Part shown: one piece after another, positions 8,243 through 18,324 of the stretch | Layout of the letters: each line of letters opens with the position of its first letter | How positions within the stretch are numbered: the stretch's first letter is position 1 | From: Paludibacteraceae bacterium | Lineage (GTDB): Bacteria > Bacteroidota > Bacteroidia > Bacteroidales > Paludibacteraceae | Length of the DNA: 62,456 bases | NCBI GenBank assembly: GCA_017938155.1 | Contig: JAGBCD010000009.1 | Coordinates: forward strand, 1-62,456 | Direction: 5' to 3' | Translations under genes and position numbers: made by a program | The notes under the pieces: generated by a model | Told to the model about the DNA's origin: nothing | The model's input: only the letters and a program-made list of their open reading frames with translations | The model's database searches: none

Positions 8243-9340
8243 TTATATTTTTTGAATGATTGATTCGATCGTTCCGTCTTTCAAATGGGTGGTAACTTGT
8301 TGGCCTGGTGTGACTTGTTGAGTGCTGCGAACGATTGTGCCGTTGAGTGTAAGTAGGCTATATCCCATTTGATAGATGCGTTCGGGCGATCGCAATAACA
8401 ATTTTTGTTCTATAAGTTCGATACGATGCTTACGAATCAGTATTTGTCTATCCGCAGTCAGTCGCAATCGTTGCTGCATCGAACCAATCTGATCAACCAG
8501 CCTATCCATTCGTCCAACAAGAAAAGCAGCTACCGCAGTAGGAGTTTTGAGGGCTGTATGCGCTACATGGTCTAATAAACTTATGTCACGAGTATGTCCT
8601 ATACCTGTAATAATAGGCAGCGGGAAAAGGGCACACACTTTGCATAGATCGTAATGGTCAAAACAATTCAAATCGGTAGTTGCTCCTCCCCCACGTATGA
8701 TGATTACCGCATCATACGCATGAATATCTTTGGTTATATTTGCTAATGCTTGTTGGATAGAAGTTGTGGTATTATCCCCTTGCATAATACAAGGAAACAA
8801 GCGCATTTGAAAACGATAAGGAGAATGATTGAGTTGATCTACAAAATCGCCATAACCTGCAGCTGTATCTGCCGAAAGAATAGCTAAACGCTGCGTTAAA
8901 GTAGGAAGTCGTAACTGTTGTTGTGTTTCCAATAGGCCTTCTTGTTGCAAACGTATCAGAGTCTCTTGACGTGCTTTGGCTAAAGCGCCCAGAGTATAAG
9001 ATGGGTCTATATTGGTAATATTTAAGCTTAAACCATAAACGGGATGATAGCTAACTTCAACTGCCAAAAGAACTTGCATACCCACTTGCAGAGTGGAGTT
9101 GGTATGTGAAGTAAAATAGTTGGAAAGGAGTGCATAACGTTGATTCCAGCAAGTGGCACGTGTCTTAGCTGAAAGTTTACCATCCGGTGCCTTCTCTACC
9201 AACTCAAGATAGCAATGCCCCGATTTGATTTGAATAGAAGCTATCTCAGCATGAATCCAATAGTTATCTGGCAAAGTACCATATAGCACCTCTTGTATGA
9301 AGGATTGAAACTCAGAAAGGGAGTAGGTTTGTTGTGTCAT
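8243..9340 (-). CDS. xseA: Exodeoxyribonuclease VII large subunit
   Basis: Large subunit of the single-strand-specific exonuclease that trims DNA to oligonucleotides. It has an N-terminal OB-fold (residues about 5-100) and a catalytic region with RLAILSADTAAGYGDF, the conserved RGGG-x-x-T-D-L-N-C-F-D and GIGHTRDISLLDHVA followed by KTPTAVA. At 365 aa it is shorter than E. coli XseA (456 aa); the C-terminal coiled coil is reduced. The start ATG overlaps the comEC stop in ATGA. No xseB is seen in the window. Confidence 0.92.
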   Translation of the reverse strand: MTQQTYSLSEFQSFIQEVLYGTLPDNYWIHAEIASIQIKSGHCYLELVEKAPDGKLSAKTRATCWNQRYALLSNYFTSHTNSTLQVGMQVLLAVEVSYHPVYGLSLNITNIDPSYTLGALAKARQETLIRLQQEGLLETQQQLRLPTLTQRLAILSADTAAGYGDFVDQLNHSPYRFQMRLFPCIMQGDNTTTSIQQALANITKDIHAYDAVIIIRGGGATTDLNCFDHYDLCKVCALFPLPIITGIGHTRDISLLDHVAHTALKTPTAVAAFLVGRMDRLVDQIGSMQQRLRLTADRQILIRKHRIELIEQKLLLRSPERIYQMGYSLLTLNGTIVRSTQQVTPGQQVTTHLKDGTIESIIQKI

Positions 9341-10779
9341 AATAAATAAGATATACAAAAACTAATCAAACATATAATCATTACCCCCAACCAACGAATA
9401 CTAAAGCGTTTGCTGAGGTAAGCAGTTATGATAGCCCCATATAAGAGGCATAGCATCAAGAAGGAGCATTCTAAATGCGTTGTTGAATAAGGCAAACTTT
9501 CTATGTATAAGACTGATTGGTTCATCCAATGTGTGAGTGTCACAGGAATAGTAGATAGCCACATACCTAAAGAACCTAAGGGGCTAAAAATAAACATAAT
9601 AATTGCTCCTACTATGATTAACCATCCCAATGGAATAACAATAAGGTTGGTCAATAGAAAATAATTGGACATTTGACCAAAATAGTACAATGCAATAGGA
9701 AGAGTACTGATTTGCGCTGCCAACGAGACACTAATGAGTCCTCGCAAATAAGACTTGACATGATATCCTATTTTGGTTTGCGTTTTAGGCATAGGAAGTA
9801 ATTTACGTAAATAGGGTTCTAAAACTAATATTCCCCATACAGCAGCAAAACTGAGTTGAAAACTAACCGAGAATAGGTCCGCAGGAAAGAGTACTAAAAT
9901 AATCCATGCCGCAGCTGCTAAGGTATTGATGGAATTGGACTTGCGATAAAACATCCTACCTATTTCTAAGAGCGATAACATGATTACACTTCTTATCACA
10001 GAGGGTGTTGCCCCTGTTAACAATGCATAAACAATCAAACTAATAATAGCACATAAAGATACTCCCCGACGTTTCCATTTTTCTTCATACAAAGGTCTCC
10101 ATCTACCCAAGCCAGTAAGAAACATAATAATGACACTATAGAGAATACCTGTATGCAAGCCACTGACTGCCAAGATATGCGTTGCTCCTGCAGCAGAGAA
10201 ACTACGTTCAATGTCTGGTTCTAAGTCTTCTCTATATCCTAAGGTGAGGGCAGATAACGTTCCTAATTCATCCCCGTGGATGCCCAATGACTGAAGGTGC
10301 TGGTAGAGACGATATTGCCAAGCCTTGGGATGCCAATGAGCTGAGACACATGGACTTTGAATATACCAATGTTGCGAATCAACAAAACCTATTGCACAAA
10401 TGCCTTGATGTTGTAAGTACTTGTTGTAATCAAATGTTCCCAAAGAGTCTGCGGATTGGAAACGTGTATGCACTACCAAGGTATCAAGGAGTGAAGGCAT
10501 GGTAAGAGAGGAATCTTTGCGAATATAGAGATAAACGTGTGGAAAATGTTTGGGGTGATATTGCGGTGATATGATAGACGTTTCCACGCGCCACGTTTTT
10601 TTATGCTCTGATGCGTAAGATTGCACTACCAATTGGTAGGTCTGTATAGAATCTGGCAGAGCGACTATCGGTCGATGATAAGGGTGAATAGCGACCCCTA
10701 TACTATTAAGCACAACAAGGAGTAAAATCAAAGGTAGTAATAGTACTACCATCGGATGTGTGCCTAACCATTTGTACAT
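9337..10779 (-). CDS. ComEC/Rec2-type DNA uptake channel, short form
   Basis: Polytopic inner-membrane protein of the ComEC family, which moves single-stranded DNA into the cytoplasm. It has N-terminal membrane helices and a DUF4131-like domain, then the competence core with AAGATHILAVSGLHTGILYS and GATPSVIRSVIM. The C-terminus is hydrophobic. No metallo-beta-lactamase-like domain (HxHxDH) follows, so this is the short form. ATG 10779 is chosen because the upstream extension to 10851 would overlap rpe. It is followed by xseA with an ATGA overlap. Confidence 0.88.
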   Translation of the reverse strand: MYKWLGTHPMVVLLLPLILLLVVLNSIGVAIHPYHRPIVALPDSIQTYQLVVQSYASEHKKTWRVETSIISPQYHPKHFPHVYLYIRKDSSLTMPSLLDTLVVHTRFQSADSLGTFDYNKYLQHQGICAIGFVDSQHWYIQSPCVSAHWHPKAWQYRLYQHLQSLGIHGDELGTLSALTLGYREDLEPDIERSFSAAGATHILAVSGLHTGILYSVIIMFLTGLGRWRPLYEEKWKRRGVSLCAIISLIVYALLTGATPSVIRSVIMLSLLEIGRMFYRKSNSINTLAAAAWIILVLFPADLFSVSFQLSFAAVWGILVLEPYLRKLLPMPKTQTKIGYHVKSYLRGLISVSLAAQISTLPIALYYFGQMSNYFLLTNLIVIPLGWLIIVGAIIMFIFSPLGSLGMWLSTIPVTLTHWMNQSVLYIESLPYSTTHLECSFLMLCLLYGAIITAYLSKRFSIRWLGVMIICLISFCISYLL

Positions 10780-10795
10780 TGGGATAACGATTGAA

Positions 10796-11440
10796 CTAAA
10801 CTTTGAGTTGACGTATCGTATCAATTGGATCGTTGGATTTGAACACCGCATTCCCTGCTACCAAAACATCTGCTCCCGCCTCAAACAAAACAGGTGCATT
10901 CTGTAGATTGACTCCTCCATCTACTTCTAATAGGGTCATAAGTTGGCGCTTCTGTATTTGCTCGTGCACATAACGTACTTTATCCAATGTAGAATCAATG
11001 AATTTCTGCCCACCAAAACCTGCGAAAACAGACATCAAAAGCACCATATCTACTTCACTCAAATACGGGTCCAGCCTATGTACATCAATATCGGGATTGA
11101 TAGTAAGGCATGTGCGCACTCCTTTGTTGCGAATGAGTGTTAAAATAGGCAATGGATCATCTACTGCCTCCAAATGAAATCCTACACTCCATGCTCCCGC
11201 ATCACAAAATCGTTCTACGTAGCGCTCTGGATGAGTAATCATGAGATGTACATCAAGAGGTTTGGTCGCGTAACGATGTAGCGTTTCCATAACAGGAAAA
11301 CCAAAGGATATATTGGGGACAAACACGCCATCCATCACATCAACATGGATATAATCGGCTTGGGAACTATTCAGCATCTCAATATCACGCTGAAGATTTC
11401 CAAAATCTGCAGATAAAATAGAAGGGGCTATTCGTTTCAT
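10796..11440 (-). CDS. rpe: Ribulose-phosphate 3-epimerase
   Basis: Interconverts ribulose-5-phosphate and xylulose-5-phosphate in the pentose phosphate pathway. TIM barrel starting MKRIAPSILSADFGNLQRDI. Further motifs are YIHVDVMDGVFVPNISFG, DVHLMITHPERYVERFCDAG, LLMSVFAGFGGQKF and the phosphate-binding LLEVDGGVN. The start is at ATG 11440. The -7 element of its promoter ends only five bases upstream, so an extended start at 11455 is excluded and the transcript is probably leaderless. First gene of a five-gene operon with comEC, xseA, the HhH protein and the sirtuin. Confidence 0.95.
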   Translation of the reverse strand: MKRIAPSILSADFGNLQRDIEMLNSSQADYIHVDVMDGVFVPNISFGFPVMETLHRYATKPLDVHLMITHPERYVERFCDAGAWSVGFHLEAVDDPLPILTLIRNKGVRTCLTINPDIDVHRLDPYLSEVDMVLLMSVFAGFGGQKFIDSTLDKVRYVHEQIQKRQLMTLLEVDGGVNLQNAPVLFEAGADVLVAGNAVFKSNDPIDTIRQLKV

Positions 11441-11444
11441 GTTG

Positions 11445-11476
11445 CAAAAGTACATATTTTTTCCTATATAAGCAAA
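11445..11476 (-). promoter_or_regulatory. Promoter of the rpe-comEC-xseA operon
   Basis: On the minus strand TTTG (11476-11473), a 20-base spacer and TACTTTTG (11452-11445) are followed by CAAC and then the ATG at 11440. The predicted start point coincides with the start codon. Confidence 0.75.
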
Positions 11477-11592
11477 TACGCTATGGTATTGTAGGTGAGA
11501 TTTTTTGTAGAATCTATCATGGATATTCTGCTTAAATTATGTTTCCGTGCATAGCTATTTGAGCAAAGAGGTGGGCGTTATTGTTTTTAAAG

Positions 11593-11624
11593 TTTGTAAA
11601 TCCCATTTTTTTGTTGTACCTTTG
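11593..11624 (+). promoter_or_regulatory. Promoter of tsaB
   Basis: TTTG at 11593-11596 and TACCTTTG at 11617-11624, spacer 20 bases, about 50 bases before the tsaB start codon. Confidence 0.75.
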
Positions 11625-11676
11625 TAGGCTAAATAATGTTTTTTCCTTCCTAAGGAATAGTTGATAAGGAGATGCC

Positions 11677-12384
11677 ATGGTCATTCTAAGTATAGAAACA
11701 AGTACACGTGTATGTTCTGCCGCCCTGAGTAAAAATGGCGTGTGTATAGCATATCGGATACAAGAAGAAAATGCCAACCACATTCAAATCTTGCCCTTGT
11801 TTATCCAAGAATTGTTGGATATTGCACGTTCTCAGTCTTTGAACATTCAAGCCATCGCTTTGAGTGAAGGACCTGGTAGTTACACAGGTTTGCGTATCGG
11901 CACAAGCATTGCCAAGGGTCTGTGTTATGGCATGAATGTACCACTTGTCCCTATTCCATCGTTGGAAGTATTGAGCGCATCAGCACAAATAGACCATGAA
12001 TTGCATCCTATTCTTTGTCCAATGATAGATGCACGTAGAATGGAAGTGTATACTCAGTTGTACACATTCAATGAACAGGGATTATTGGTAGCACAATCGT
12101 CCGTAGAAGCTCGTGTGATAGAAAATAATGAATGGTTATTATCGGCTCAAGGAAGACAAATAGTGTATTACTTCGGTGATGGAGCTGAAAAATGTCAAAC
12201 ACTATTGGAGTCAGATACCGTACATTATCTAGGCAACGTACTGCCCAATGCCTATGTTATGGGAGCATTGGCATTGCAACGTTTAACAAACGAGCAATAC
12301 ACTCCCATAGATATTGCATATTATGAACCTTTTTACTTGAAGGAATATGTGGCGGCACAAAGTCATGTAAAAGGACTTAAATAA
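11677..12384 (+). CDS. tsaB: tRNA threonylcarbamoyladenosine biosynthesis protein TsaB
   Basis: Non-catalytic partner of TsaD in making t6A at position 37 of ANN-decoding tRNAs. It has the ASKHA-fold start MVILSIETSTRVCSAALSKN and the family motif EGPGSYTGLRIGTSIAKGL near residue 65. The length of 235 aa is normal. The C-terminus (YYEPFYLKEYVA) is the segment usually seen at the end of TsaB. porW follows 20 bases later on the same strand and may be co-transcribed. Confidence 0.93.
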   Translation: MVILSIETSTRVCSAALSKNGVCIAYRIQEENANHIQILPLFIQELLDIARSQSLNIQAIALSEGPGSYTGLRIGTSIAKGLCYGMNVPLVPIPSLEVLSASAQIDHELHPILCPMIDARRMEVYTQLYTFNEQGLLVAQSSVEARVIENNEWLLSAQGRQIVYYFGDGAEKCQTLLESDTVHYLGNVLPNAYVMGALALQRLTNEQYTPIDIAYYEPFYLKEYVAAQSHVKGLK

Positions 12385-12404
12385 TCGGATATTTCCAAAA
12401 TATT

Positions 12405-15059
12405 ATGTGTATTAGCAAACTAAAATATCTCTTGTCATTGCTATTATTTGCAAGCGGGTTCGTATCATGCTCTACGCAAAAAAACACCAAGGTTAGTCGT
12501 TCTTACCATGAGATGAAAACCTATCATAATATTTATTACAATGGTATGATTTCATTCTTAGAGGGGCAAGATCAAATCAAGCAAAGCAATGAAGACGATT
12601 ATTCTCAAGTACTATCTCTCTATCCTGTGAGCAACCACAATGCTGCACAAGCAGCAAGTTCACAAATGGACTTGGCAATTGAGAAATGCAGAAAATGTAT
12701 TAAGTTGCATTCCATTCATGCTAAACCTAAACCTGATCCTAAGCGAAGCAAAGATCCCGAATACAAACTTTGGTTACAGTCCAAAGAATTCAATGCACAA
12801 ATGTATCGTGCATGGTTATTGTTAGGACAAGCAGAGTTTCATAAGGGTGATTTTTTAGGAAGTATTGGTACGTTTAGCTACGTTAGCCGTCTCTACGAAA
12901 ATGATAACGATATCAAAGCGCAGTGTCAACTCTGGATAGCTCGCGCATATGCCGAATTGGGTTGGCAATATGAAGCAGAGGACATGCTTCAAAAAGTGAA
13001 CATCGACCATCTCAAGCGCAAGAACCATCCACTCTATTCGGCTGTATCAGCAGACATTATGCTCAAAGGGGGTAAAATTAAAGAGGTTATTCCTTTTGTC
13101 AAAGTAGCCAAAAACGCAGAGAAACGTAAACAGTTCAAACCTCGTTTTGAATACGTTTTAGGTCAGTTATATCAATTGGATGGACAGCGCAATGCCGCTT
13201 TGGCTGCATTCCAACGAGTAATAAAAATGCATCCAGAAGCAGCAATGGATTTTCATGCACGGCTCCATTGTGCCCAATTACAATCTGACACCACCAAGAG
13301 CCTAAAGCAACTAAGAAAAATGACACGACTATCCAAATATGATGAGTTATTGGATGAGTTGTATGGAGCTATTGGAAATATCTATTTGCACCATCATGAC
13401 ACTATTTCTGCATTAGCGGCTTATGAAAAAGGAATTGAAGCAAGTACTCAAAAAGGTTTAGCAATGGCAGCATTGCTGATTCAAGCGGGAGATTTATATC
13501 ACGAAACACAAGACTATCCATCAGCTGGAAGATGCTATAGCGAAGCAACCAAAATCATCACCACAGATCACAATGACTACGAGCGTGTCAAAAAACGTTC
13601 AGAGATATTGGATGAGTTGGTAGTCGAGTTGAATACCATCACTTTACAAGACTCGCTACAACACTTATCCACATTGTCTCAAGAAGAGCAAGAAGCTATT
13701 GTGAACCAAATCATTGAGGACTTAATTGCGAAAGAGAAGGCTGACTCCGCCAAATTAGCTCAACAAGCTCGCGAGGCTGAATTAGACGAAGGGATACGAA
13801 GCGTAAACACACAAGGTCTTTTGGGTGGAAGTGGTGATAATAGTTGGTACTTCTATAATGCCCAACTGCTCCGTTCAGGTAAGCAGGAGTTTGTTCGCAA
13901 ATGGGGCAATCGACCACTTGAAGACAACTGGAGGCGATTGAGTAAGGCTTCTGTAATGCAACCTATAGATGAAATGAGCATGGGAAATGAAGATGACACT
14001 CTACCTTCGGATTCTACAGATAATACCACGAACACTGCTCAAGTTCCTACTCCAATGGTGACCGATGTACATCAACCACAATACTATTTGCAACAAATAC
14101 CTAAGAGTGAACAAGACATCAAAGCATCAAACGATCTAATAGCCAAGGCTATCAAAAAACTGATGAACATATACTTGGACAAGATGAATGATTGGGATAG
14201 GAGTGAATCGGCTTTTGAAGATTACTGTCGTCGTTTCCCAAATGACTCTGTACTTCCTGATTTGTACTACGTTCAATACATCAATGCATTGCGTCTCAAC
14301 AGAGAGAATGATGCGACCTACTACGCACAACAGATCTTAGAGCGTTTCCCTAATACTCCACAAGCGAAGATTGTGTCTGATCCTACCTATTTTGAACGTC
14401 TCAAACGAACATTACAGGAGCAAGATTCACTCTATGAGTTGACATATAATGCATATACAAAAGGAGATTTCCAAATAGTCAAGCAAAACAAAGATTACGC
14501 AGAGTTGAACTATCCTGAAGCTGTCTTGATGCCACGTTTCTTATTCTTGAATGCGATAGCTGTTGCACGTACTGATGGGCAAGAACCTTTCATCACATGC
14601 TTAAAAGATATGGTGATGCGTTACCCTAATAGTGATTTAGGAGCAATAGCTAAAGATATGTTGGCTATGATGGGACAAGGTATGGAAAGCCAACAAGGGG
14701 GTACGGTGAGCGACTTAACACAAAAACGTGAGAATGTTGTACAAGAAGATTCTGCCTTATTAGCACAATCAACCTTGGACGAAAATATAGAGCCTCACGT
14801 TTTAATAGAAATTGCAGCCGATGAGAAGCAACTCAATGATCTATTGTATCAAGTTGCCTTATTCAATTTTGCACAATTTATGATTAAAGACTTTGACTTA
14901 CAAACCTTCCATAATTACACAGCCACTACCAGTGCCTTACGCATTTCTGGGTTGGAGAGTAAGGAAGAGTGTGAATGGTATATTGGGCTAATGCAAAAGG
15001 ATGCTACACTCAGTCAGTACTTCATTGAAATCAAAGCACAGATAAAGGTGATTCATTGA
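12405..15059 (+). CDS. porW: T9SS lipoprotein PorW/SprE (TPR protein)
   Basis: Outer-membrane-linked lipoprotein required for type IX secretion in Bacteroidota. The signal peptide ends in the lipobox F-V-S-C with Cys22. The following TQKNTKVSRSYHEMKTYHNI matches the start of mature PorW/SprE proteins (YH...YYNG). Residues about 60-440 are a series of TPR helices (LLGQAEFHKGDFLGSI, LGQLYQLDGQRNAAL). A charged, partly coiled region and a second TPR block follow. At 884 aa it has normal family length. It implies that T9SS-dependent secretion operates in this organism. Confidence 0.85.
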   Translation: MCISKLKYLLSLLLFASGFVSCSTQKNTKVSRSYHEMKTYHNIYYNGMISFLEGQDQIKQSNEDDYSQVLSLYPVSNHNAAQAASSQMDLAIEKCRKCIKLHSIHAKPKPDPKRSKDPEYKLWLQSKEFNAQMYRAWLLLGQAEFHKGDFLGSIGTFSYVSRLYENDNDIKAQCQLWIARAYAELGWQYEAEDMLQKVNIDHLKRKNHPLYSAVSADIMLKGGKIKEVIPFVKVAKNAEKRKQFKPRFEYVLGQLYQLDGQRNAALAAFQRVIKMHPEAAMDFHARLHCAQLQSDTTKSLKQLRKMTRLSKYDELLDELYGAIGNIYLHHHDTISALAAYEKGIEASTQKGLAMAALLIQAGDLYHETQDYPSAGRCYSEATKIITTDHNDYERVKKRSEILDELVVELNTITLQDSLQHLSTLSQEEQEAIVNQIIEDLIAKEKADSAKLAQQAREAELDEGIRSVNTQGLLGGSGDNSWYFYNAQLLRSGKQEFVRKWGNRPLEDNWRRLSKASVMQPIDEMSMGNEDDTLPSDSTDNTTNTAQVPTPMVTDVHQPQYYLQQIPKSEQDIKASNDLIAKAIKKLMNIYLDKMNDWDRSESAFEDYCRRFPNDSVLPDLYYVQYINALRLNRENDATYYAQQILERFPNTPQAKIVSDPTYFERLKRTLQEQDSLYELTYNAYTKGDFQIVKQNKDYAELNYPEAVLMPRFLFLNAIAVARTDGQEPFITCLKDMVMRYPNSDLGAIAKDMLAMMGQGMESQQGGTVSDLTQKRENVVQEDSALLAQSTLDENIEPHVLIEIAADEKQLNDLLYQVALFNFAQFMIKDFDLQTFHNYTATTSALRISGLESKEECEWYIGLMQKDATLSQYFIEIKAQIKVIH

Positions 15060-15158
15060 TAAGTATTTGCTGATGCATGGTGTAAACATATTTTAATGCA
15101 TCACTATTTATAAAAATTATATTTCGCGTATATGATTATAAAGCGCATTCAGTATAAG

Positions 15159-15184
15159 AAAGGTAGTCGTAAATGACTACCTTT
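15159..15184 (-). terminator. Hairpin after tRNA-Pro(GGG), possibly bidirectional
   Basis: AAAGGTAGTC (15159-15168) and GACTACCTTT (15175-15184) pair perfectly around a six-base loop. It lies 7 bases beyond the tRNA 3' end and also downstream of porW. Confidence 0.7.
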
Positions 15185-15191
15185 CTTGATG

Positions 15192-15265
15192 TCGGGATGA
15201 CAAGATTTGAACTTGCGACCTCCGGTCCCCCAGACCGTTGCGCTACCGGGCTGCGCCACATCCCG
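15192..15265 (-). tRNA. tRNA-Pro (anticodon GGG)
   Basis: Cloverleaf on the minus strand. The acceptor CGGGATG pairs with CATCCCG, the D-arm is GCGC/GCGC, the anticodon loop is CTGGGGG with anticodon GGG, and the T-arm contains GTTCAAATC. The first anticodon-stem pair is an A-G mismatch. CCA is not encoded. Confidence 0.92.
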
Positions 15266-15282
15266 ATTTGAAAACTGATGTG

Positions 15283-15314
15283 CAAAAGTACTATATTTTT
15301 TTGACTTAGACAAA
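15283..15314 (-). promoter_or_regulatory. Promoter of tRNA-Pro(GGG)
   Basis: On the minus strand TTTG (15314-15311), a 20-base spacer and TACTTTTG (15290-15283). It lies 18 bases before the tRNA 5' end. Confidence 0.8.
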
Positions 15315-15420
15315 TTTTTGCCACAAAAAGATAAGTCTATATATTAGATAACATAGAGAAGATTAGAAGTTATACCTATTCTTACACTATTATCTCATTT
15401 TGGCATTCATTATCTACGCA

Positions 15421-15448
15421 GCACAACCTCGAGAATGGGAGGTTGTGC
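15421..15448. terminator. Hairpin downstream of glgP
   Basis: GCACAACCTC (15421-15430) pairs with GAGGTTGTGC (15439-15448). It lies 29 bases beyond the glgP stop. There is no clear U-run on the minus strand, so termination is inferred from position. Confidence 0.5.
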
Positions 15449-15477
15449 TATATAGATAAATTATGTTAATGATATTT

Positions 15478-18051
15478 TTACTCTGTCAACCAGCGAACAT
15501 ATGCAAAGTCCATGCGGTGTGGAAGCAAATCATTCTTTGGATACATACGTAATCCAAATTTCATACCTCCAGCATAATCTAGTAGATATGCTAATTCAAA
15601 GCGCATATGACTGCCATCTACTTTCACCAACTTGAGAGGTTCTACCTCATAGAGTTTATTATTATTGTGAGTAGAGGTACGCACCACGACAAGTTCAACG
15701 CCTATACCATTATCATTGAGATTCTTGGTATCCAATTCAACTGCAACTTTGAGTTTCTCACCCACATTGAGGTTTTGCAAGTTGGTCATTGGTAACTCAA
15801 TCTTAGTAACCTCTATCTCGTCCCAATGTTGTACCATATTCTCTTTCCAAGCAACAATCTCTTTAGCAACACTGAAAGCATTTTCAGTCAAAGCATGGTG
15901 ACGTTTAGCTAATTTGTTGTAGAAACGATCAAAGTAGTCGTCCATCATACGTTTGGTTGTGAAACGTGGAGTAATTTTTGTAATGGAGTTCTTGATTGTT
16001 TGTATCCATTCTGGGCTATAACCTTTGGAGTTCTTAGCATAGTACATTGGAATAACCTCATTCTCCAATATTTGATAAATGGTAGCGGCATCTAATTGGT
16101 CTTGGTGTGCTTGGTTCTCGTATGTGCGCTTTTCTGTTAGGGCCCATCCCGCATCTTTCACGTAACCTTCATACCACCATCCGTCCAATACTGAGAAATT
16201 GAGGACGCCATTCATTTGCGCTTTCTCACCAGACGTACCACTAGCTTCTAATGGTCTTGTTGGGGTATTGAGCCAAATATCCACACCACTCACAAGGCGT
16301 TTAGCTAAACGCATATCATAGTTCTCAAGGAAAATTATTTTGCCTAAGAACTGAGGCATACGACTAATTTCGATGATGCGTTTGATAAGTCCTTGACCAC
16401 CTCCATCTGCGGGGTGTGCTTTACCCGTAAAGAGGAATTGAACTGGATAATTAGGATTGTTGACCAATCGCTCAAGACGTTCCAGGTCTGTGAAGAGCAA
16501 GTGCGCACGTTTGTAGGTAGCAAAACGTCTTCCGAAACCAATAATGAGATTGTTTGGATTCATTTCGTTGAGTGCACGAACAATACGACCTGGGTCGCCT
16601 TGACTCTTCATCCAATCTTCTGTAAATTTCTGTTTGATATAGTCAATCAATTTTTTCTTCAATGACAAACGAGTGGACCAGATAGTATCATCACTTAAAT
16701 CATTGTACGCTTTCCACATCTCAGGATTGGATTGGTCATTGAACCATTCCTTTGGGAAGATTTTTTTGTACAAAGCTTTCCATTCGCTCGCTGCCCATGT
16801 AGGCATGTGAACACCATTGGTTACATAACTAACATGTAACTCTTCTGGGAAATAGCCTGGCCATACAGGAGAGAACATTTTCTTACTTACTTCTCCGTGC
16901 AACCAACTCACACCATTGGCTTCTTGACAAGTATTGAGAGCAAATACACTCATAGAGAATTTCTCACTGCCATCATCTGGATTGTGACGTCCCATTCCGA
17001 TGAGATCTTTCCACTCAATACCCAAGCGTGAAGGATATTCAGACATATACTTATAGAAAATACCCTCTTCAAAATAGTCGTGACCTGCGGGAACAGGTGT
17101 ATGGCAAGTATATAATCCACTCGCACGTACCACCTCAAGTGCTTGATTGAAGGTCAAATGCTCTTCTTCAACCAAATCAACCAATCGTTGCAATCCCATC
17201 AGGGCAGCATGTCCCTCGTTGCAGTGATAAACGTCTTTTTTGAGACCAAGTTTCTTAAGTGCTAATGTACCACCTATACCTAACATTATCTCTTGTTTGA
17301 TACGGTTTTCCCAGTCACCGCCATAAAGTTGATGAGTGATTTGACGGTCCCATTCTGAGTTCATCTCATTATCTGTATCCAAGAGGTACAAGTTGATACG
17401 TCCTACCGCTACTTGCCACAAATAAGCATATACCTTGCGGTCTGGATAAGGCACTTCAACAACCATTGGTGTACCATCTTCGTTCTTAACTTGCTTGATA
17501 GGCAAGTTGTTGAAATTTTGTGCCTCATACTTAGCCAACTGTTGTCCTTCTGGTGAGAGGGCTTGTGTAAAATAGCCGTAACGATAAAGGAAACCGATAG
17601 CCGTCATATCCACATTGCAGTCACTTGCCTCTTTCAAATAGTCACCTGCGAGAACACCAAGACCCCCTGAATAAATCTTCAGCACATGAGTCAAACCATA
17701 CTCCATGGAGAAATAAGCCACACTGGGTTTGGATTTATCCTTAGGAGTATCCATGTAAGCACGGAACTCATCATAGGTCTCGTCCAACTTTTTCATAAAA
17801 GCTTTGTCCTCCGTTAACTCAAGCATTTTTTCGTAACTCAGATGATTGAGAAGGGTGATAGGATTAGAATCGCAACGATGCCATGTATCTAAATCTATCT
17901 CTCGAAATATGTTTTTTGCATTGCTATTCCATACCCACCAAAGGTTATAGGAAAGCTCTTGTAATTTCTTTAGATTCTCTGGCAAATGGGCTTGTACGTT
18001 TGCTTCAGTCCAAGAAGCCTGATTAACGTTACTAACTCGAATTTTTGTCAT
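15478..18051 (-). CDS. glgP: Alpha-glucan (glycogen) phosphorylase
   Basis: Pyridoxal-phosphate enzyme releasing glucose-1-phosphate from glycogen or maltodextrins. The N-terminal [20 protein letters not shown] is the domain found in the bacterial/plant short-type phosphorylases. Further motifs are [30 protein letters not shown], and the PLP-lysine region [14 protein letters not shown] with the lysine near residue 612, followed by LDGWWYEGY. The length of 857 aa is normal. Transcribed alone from a good promoter, with a leader of about 90 bases holding a small CACCT/AGGTG hairpin. The substrate preference is not decided by the sequence. Confidence 0.93.
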   Translation of the reverse strand: MTKIRVSNVNQASWTEANVQAHLPENLKKLQELSYNLWWVWNSNAKNIFREIDLDTWHRCDSNPITLLNHLSYEKMLELTEDKAFMKKLDETYDEFRAYMDTPKDKSKPSVAYFSMEYGLTHVLKIYSGGLGVLAGDYLKEASDCNVDMTAIGFLYRYGYFTQALSPEGQQLAKYEAQNFNNLPIKQVKNEDGTPMVVEVPYPDRKVYAYLWQVAVGRINLYLLDTDNEMNSEWDRQITHQLYGGDWENRIKQEIMLGIGGTLALKKLGLKKDVYHCNEGHAALMGLQRLVDLVEEEHLTFNQALEVVRASGLYTCHTPVPAGHDYFEEGIFYKYMSEYPSRLGIEWKDLIGMGRHNPDDGSEKFSMSVFALNTCQEANGVSWLHGEVSKKMFSPVWPGYFPEELHVSYVTNGVHMPTWAASEWKALYKKIFPKEWFNDQSNPEMWKAYNDLSDDTIWSTRLSLKKKLIDYIKQKFTEDWMKSQGDPGRIVRALNEMNPNNLIIGFGRRFATYKRAHLLFTDLERLERLVNNPNYPVQFLFTGKAHPADGGGQGLIKRIIEISRMPQFLGKIIFLENYDMRLAKRLVSGVDIWLNTPTRPLEASGTSGEKAQMNGVLNFSVLDGWWYEGYVKDAGWALTEKRTYENQAHQDQLDAATIYQILENEVIPMYYAKNSKGYSPEWIQTIKNSITKITPRFTTKRMMDDYFDRFYNKLAKRHHALTENAFSVAKEIVAWKENMVQHWDEIEVTKIELPMTNLQNLNVGEKLKVAVELDTKNLNDNGIGVELVVVRTSTHNNNKLYEVEPLKLVKVDGSHMRFELAYLLDYAGGMKFGLRMYPKNDLLPHRMDFAYVRWLTE

Positions 18052-18148
18052 AATTGTTATTAATTAAATGAAATAAATTACACAATCTATAATTCTCCAA
18101 ACATGAAAAAAATCACCTTCAAGTTAGGAGGTGTGCATAAAAATCGCA

Positions 18149-18179
18149 CAAAGGTACACTTTTTTTTTGAATTTGCAAA
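18149..18179 (-). promoter_or_regulatory. Promoter of glgP
   Basis: On the minus strand TTTG (18179-18176), a 19-base spacer and TACCTTTG (18156-18149). Confidence 0.75.
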
Positions 18180-18268
18180 ATCTAATTGTAAAATCCCATA
18201 CCAACTATGTTAGTGACAATGCAAATGTTAAGTCAGGCAAGCATTCTATACATATTGTGAACAATAAA

Positions 18269-18300
18269 GTTGCATAGGTTTTTGAAATGTCGTATCTTTG
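18269..18300 (+). promoter_or_regulatory. Promoter of the short RNB-domain ribonuclease
   Basis: GTTG at 18269-18272 and TATCTTTG at 18293-18300, spacer 20 bases. The ATG at 18325 follows 25 bases later. This leaves no space for an upstream N-terminal domain and fixes the short form of the protein. Confidence 0.65.
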
Positions 18301-18324
18301 CAGTGTAAATCAACATGTTTAACT

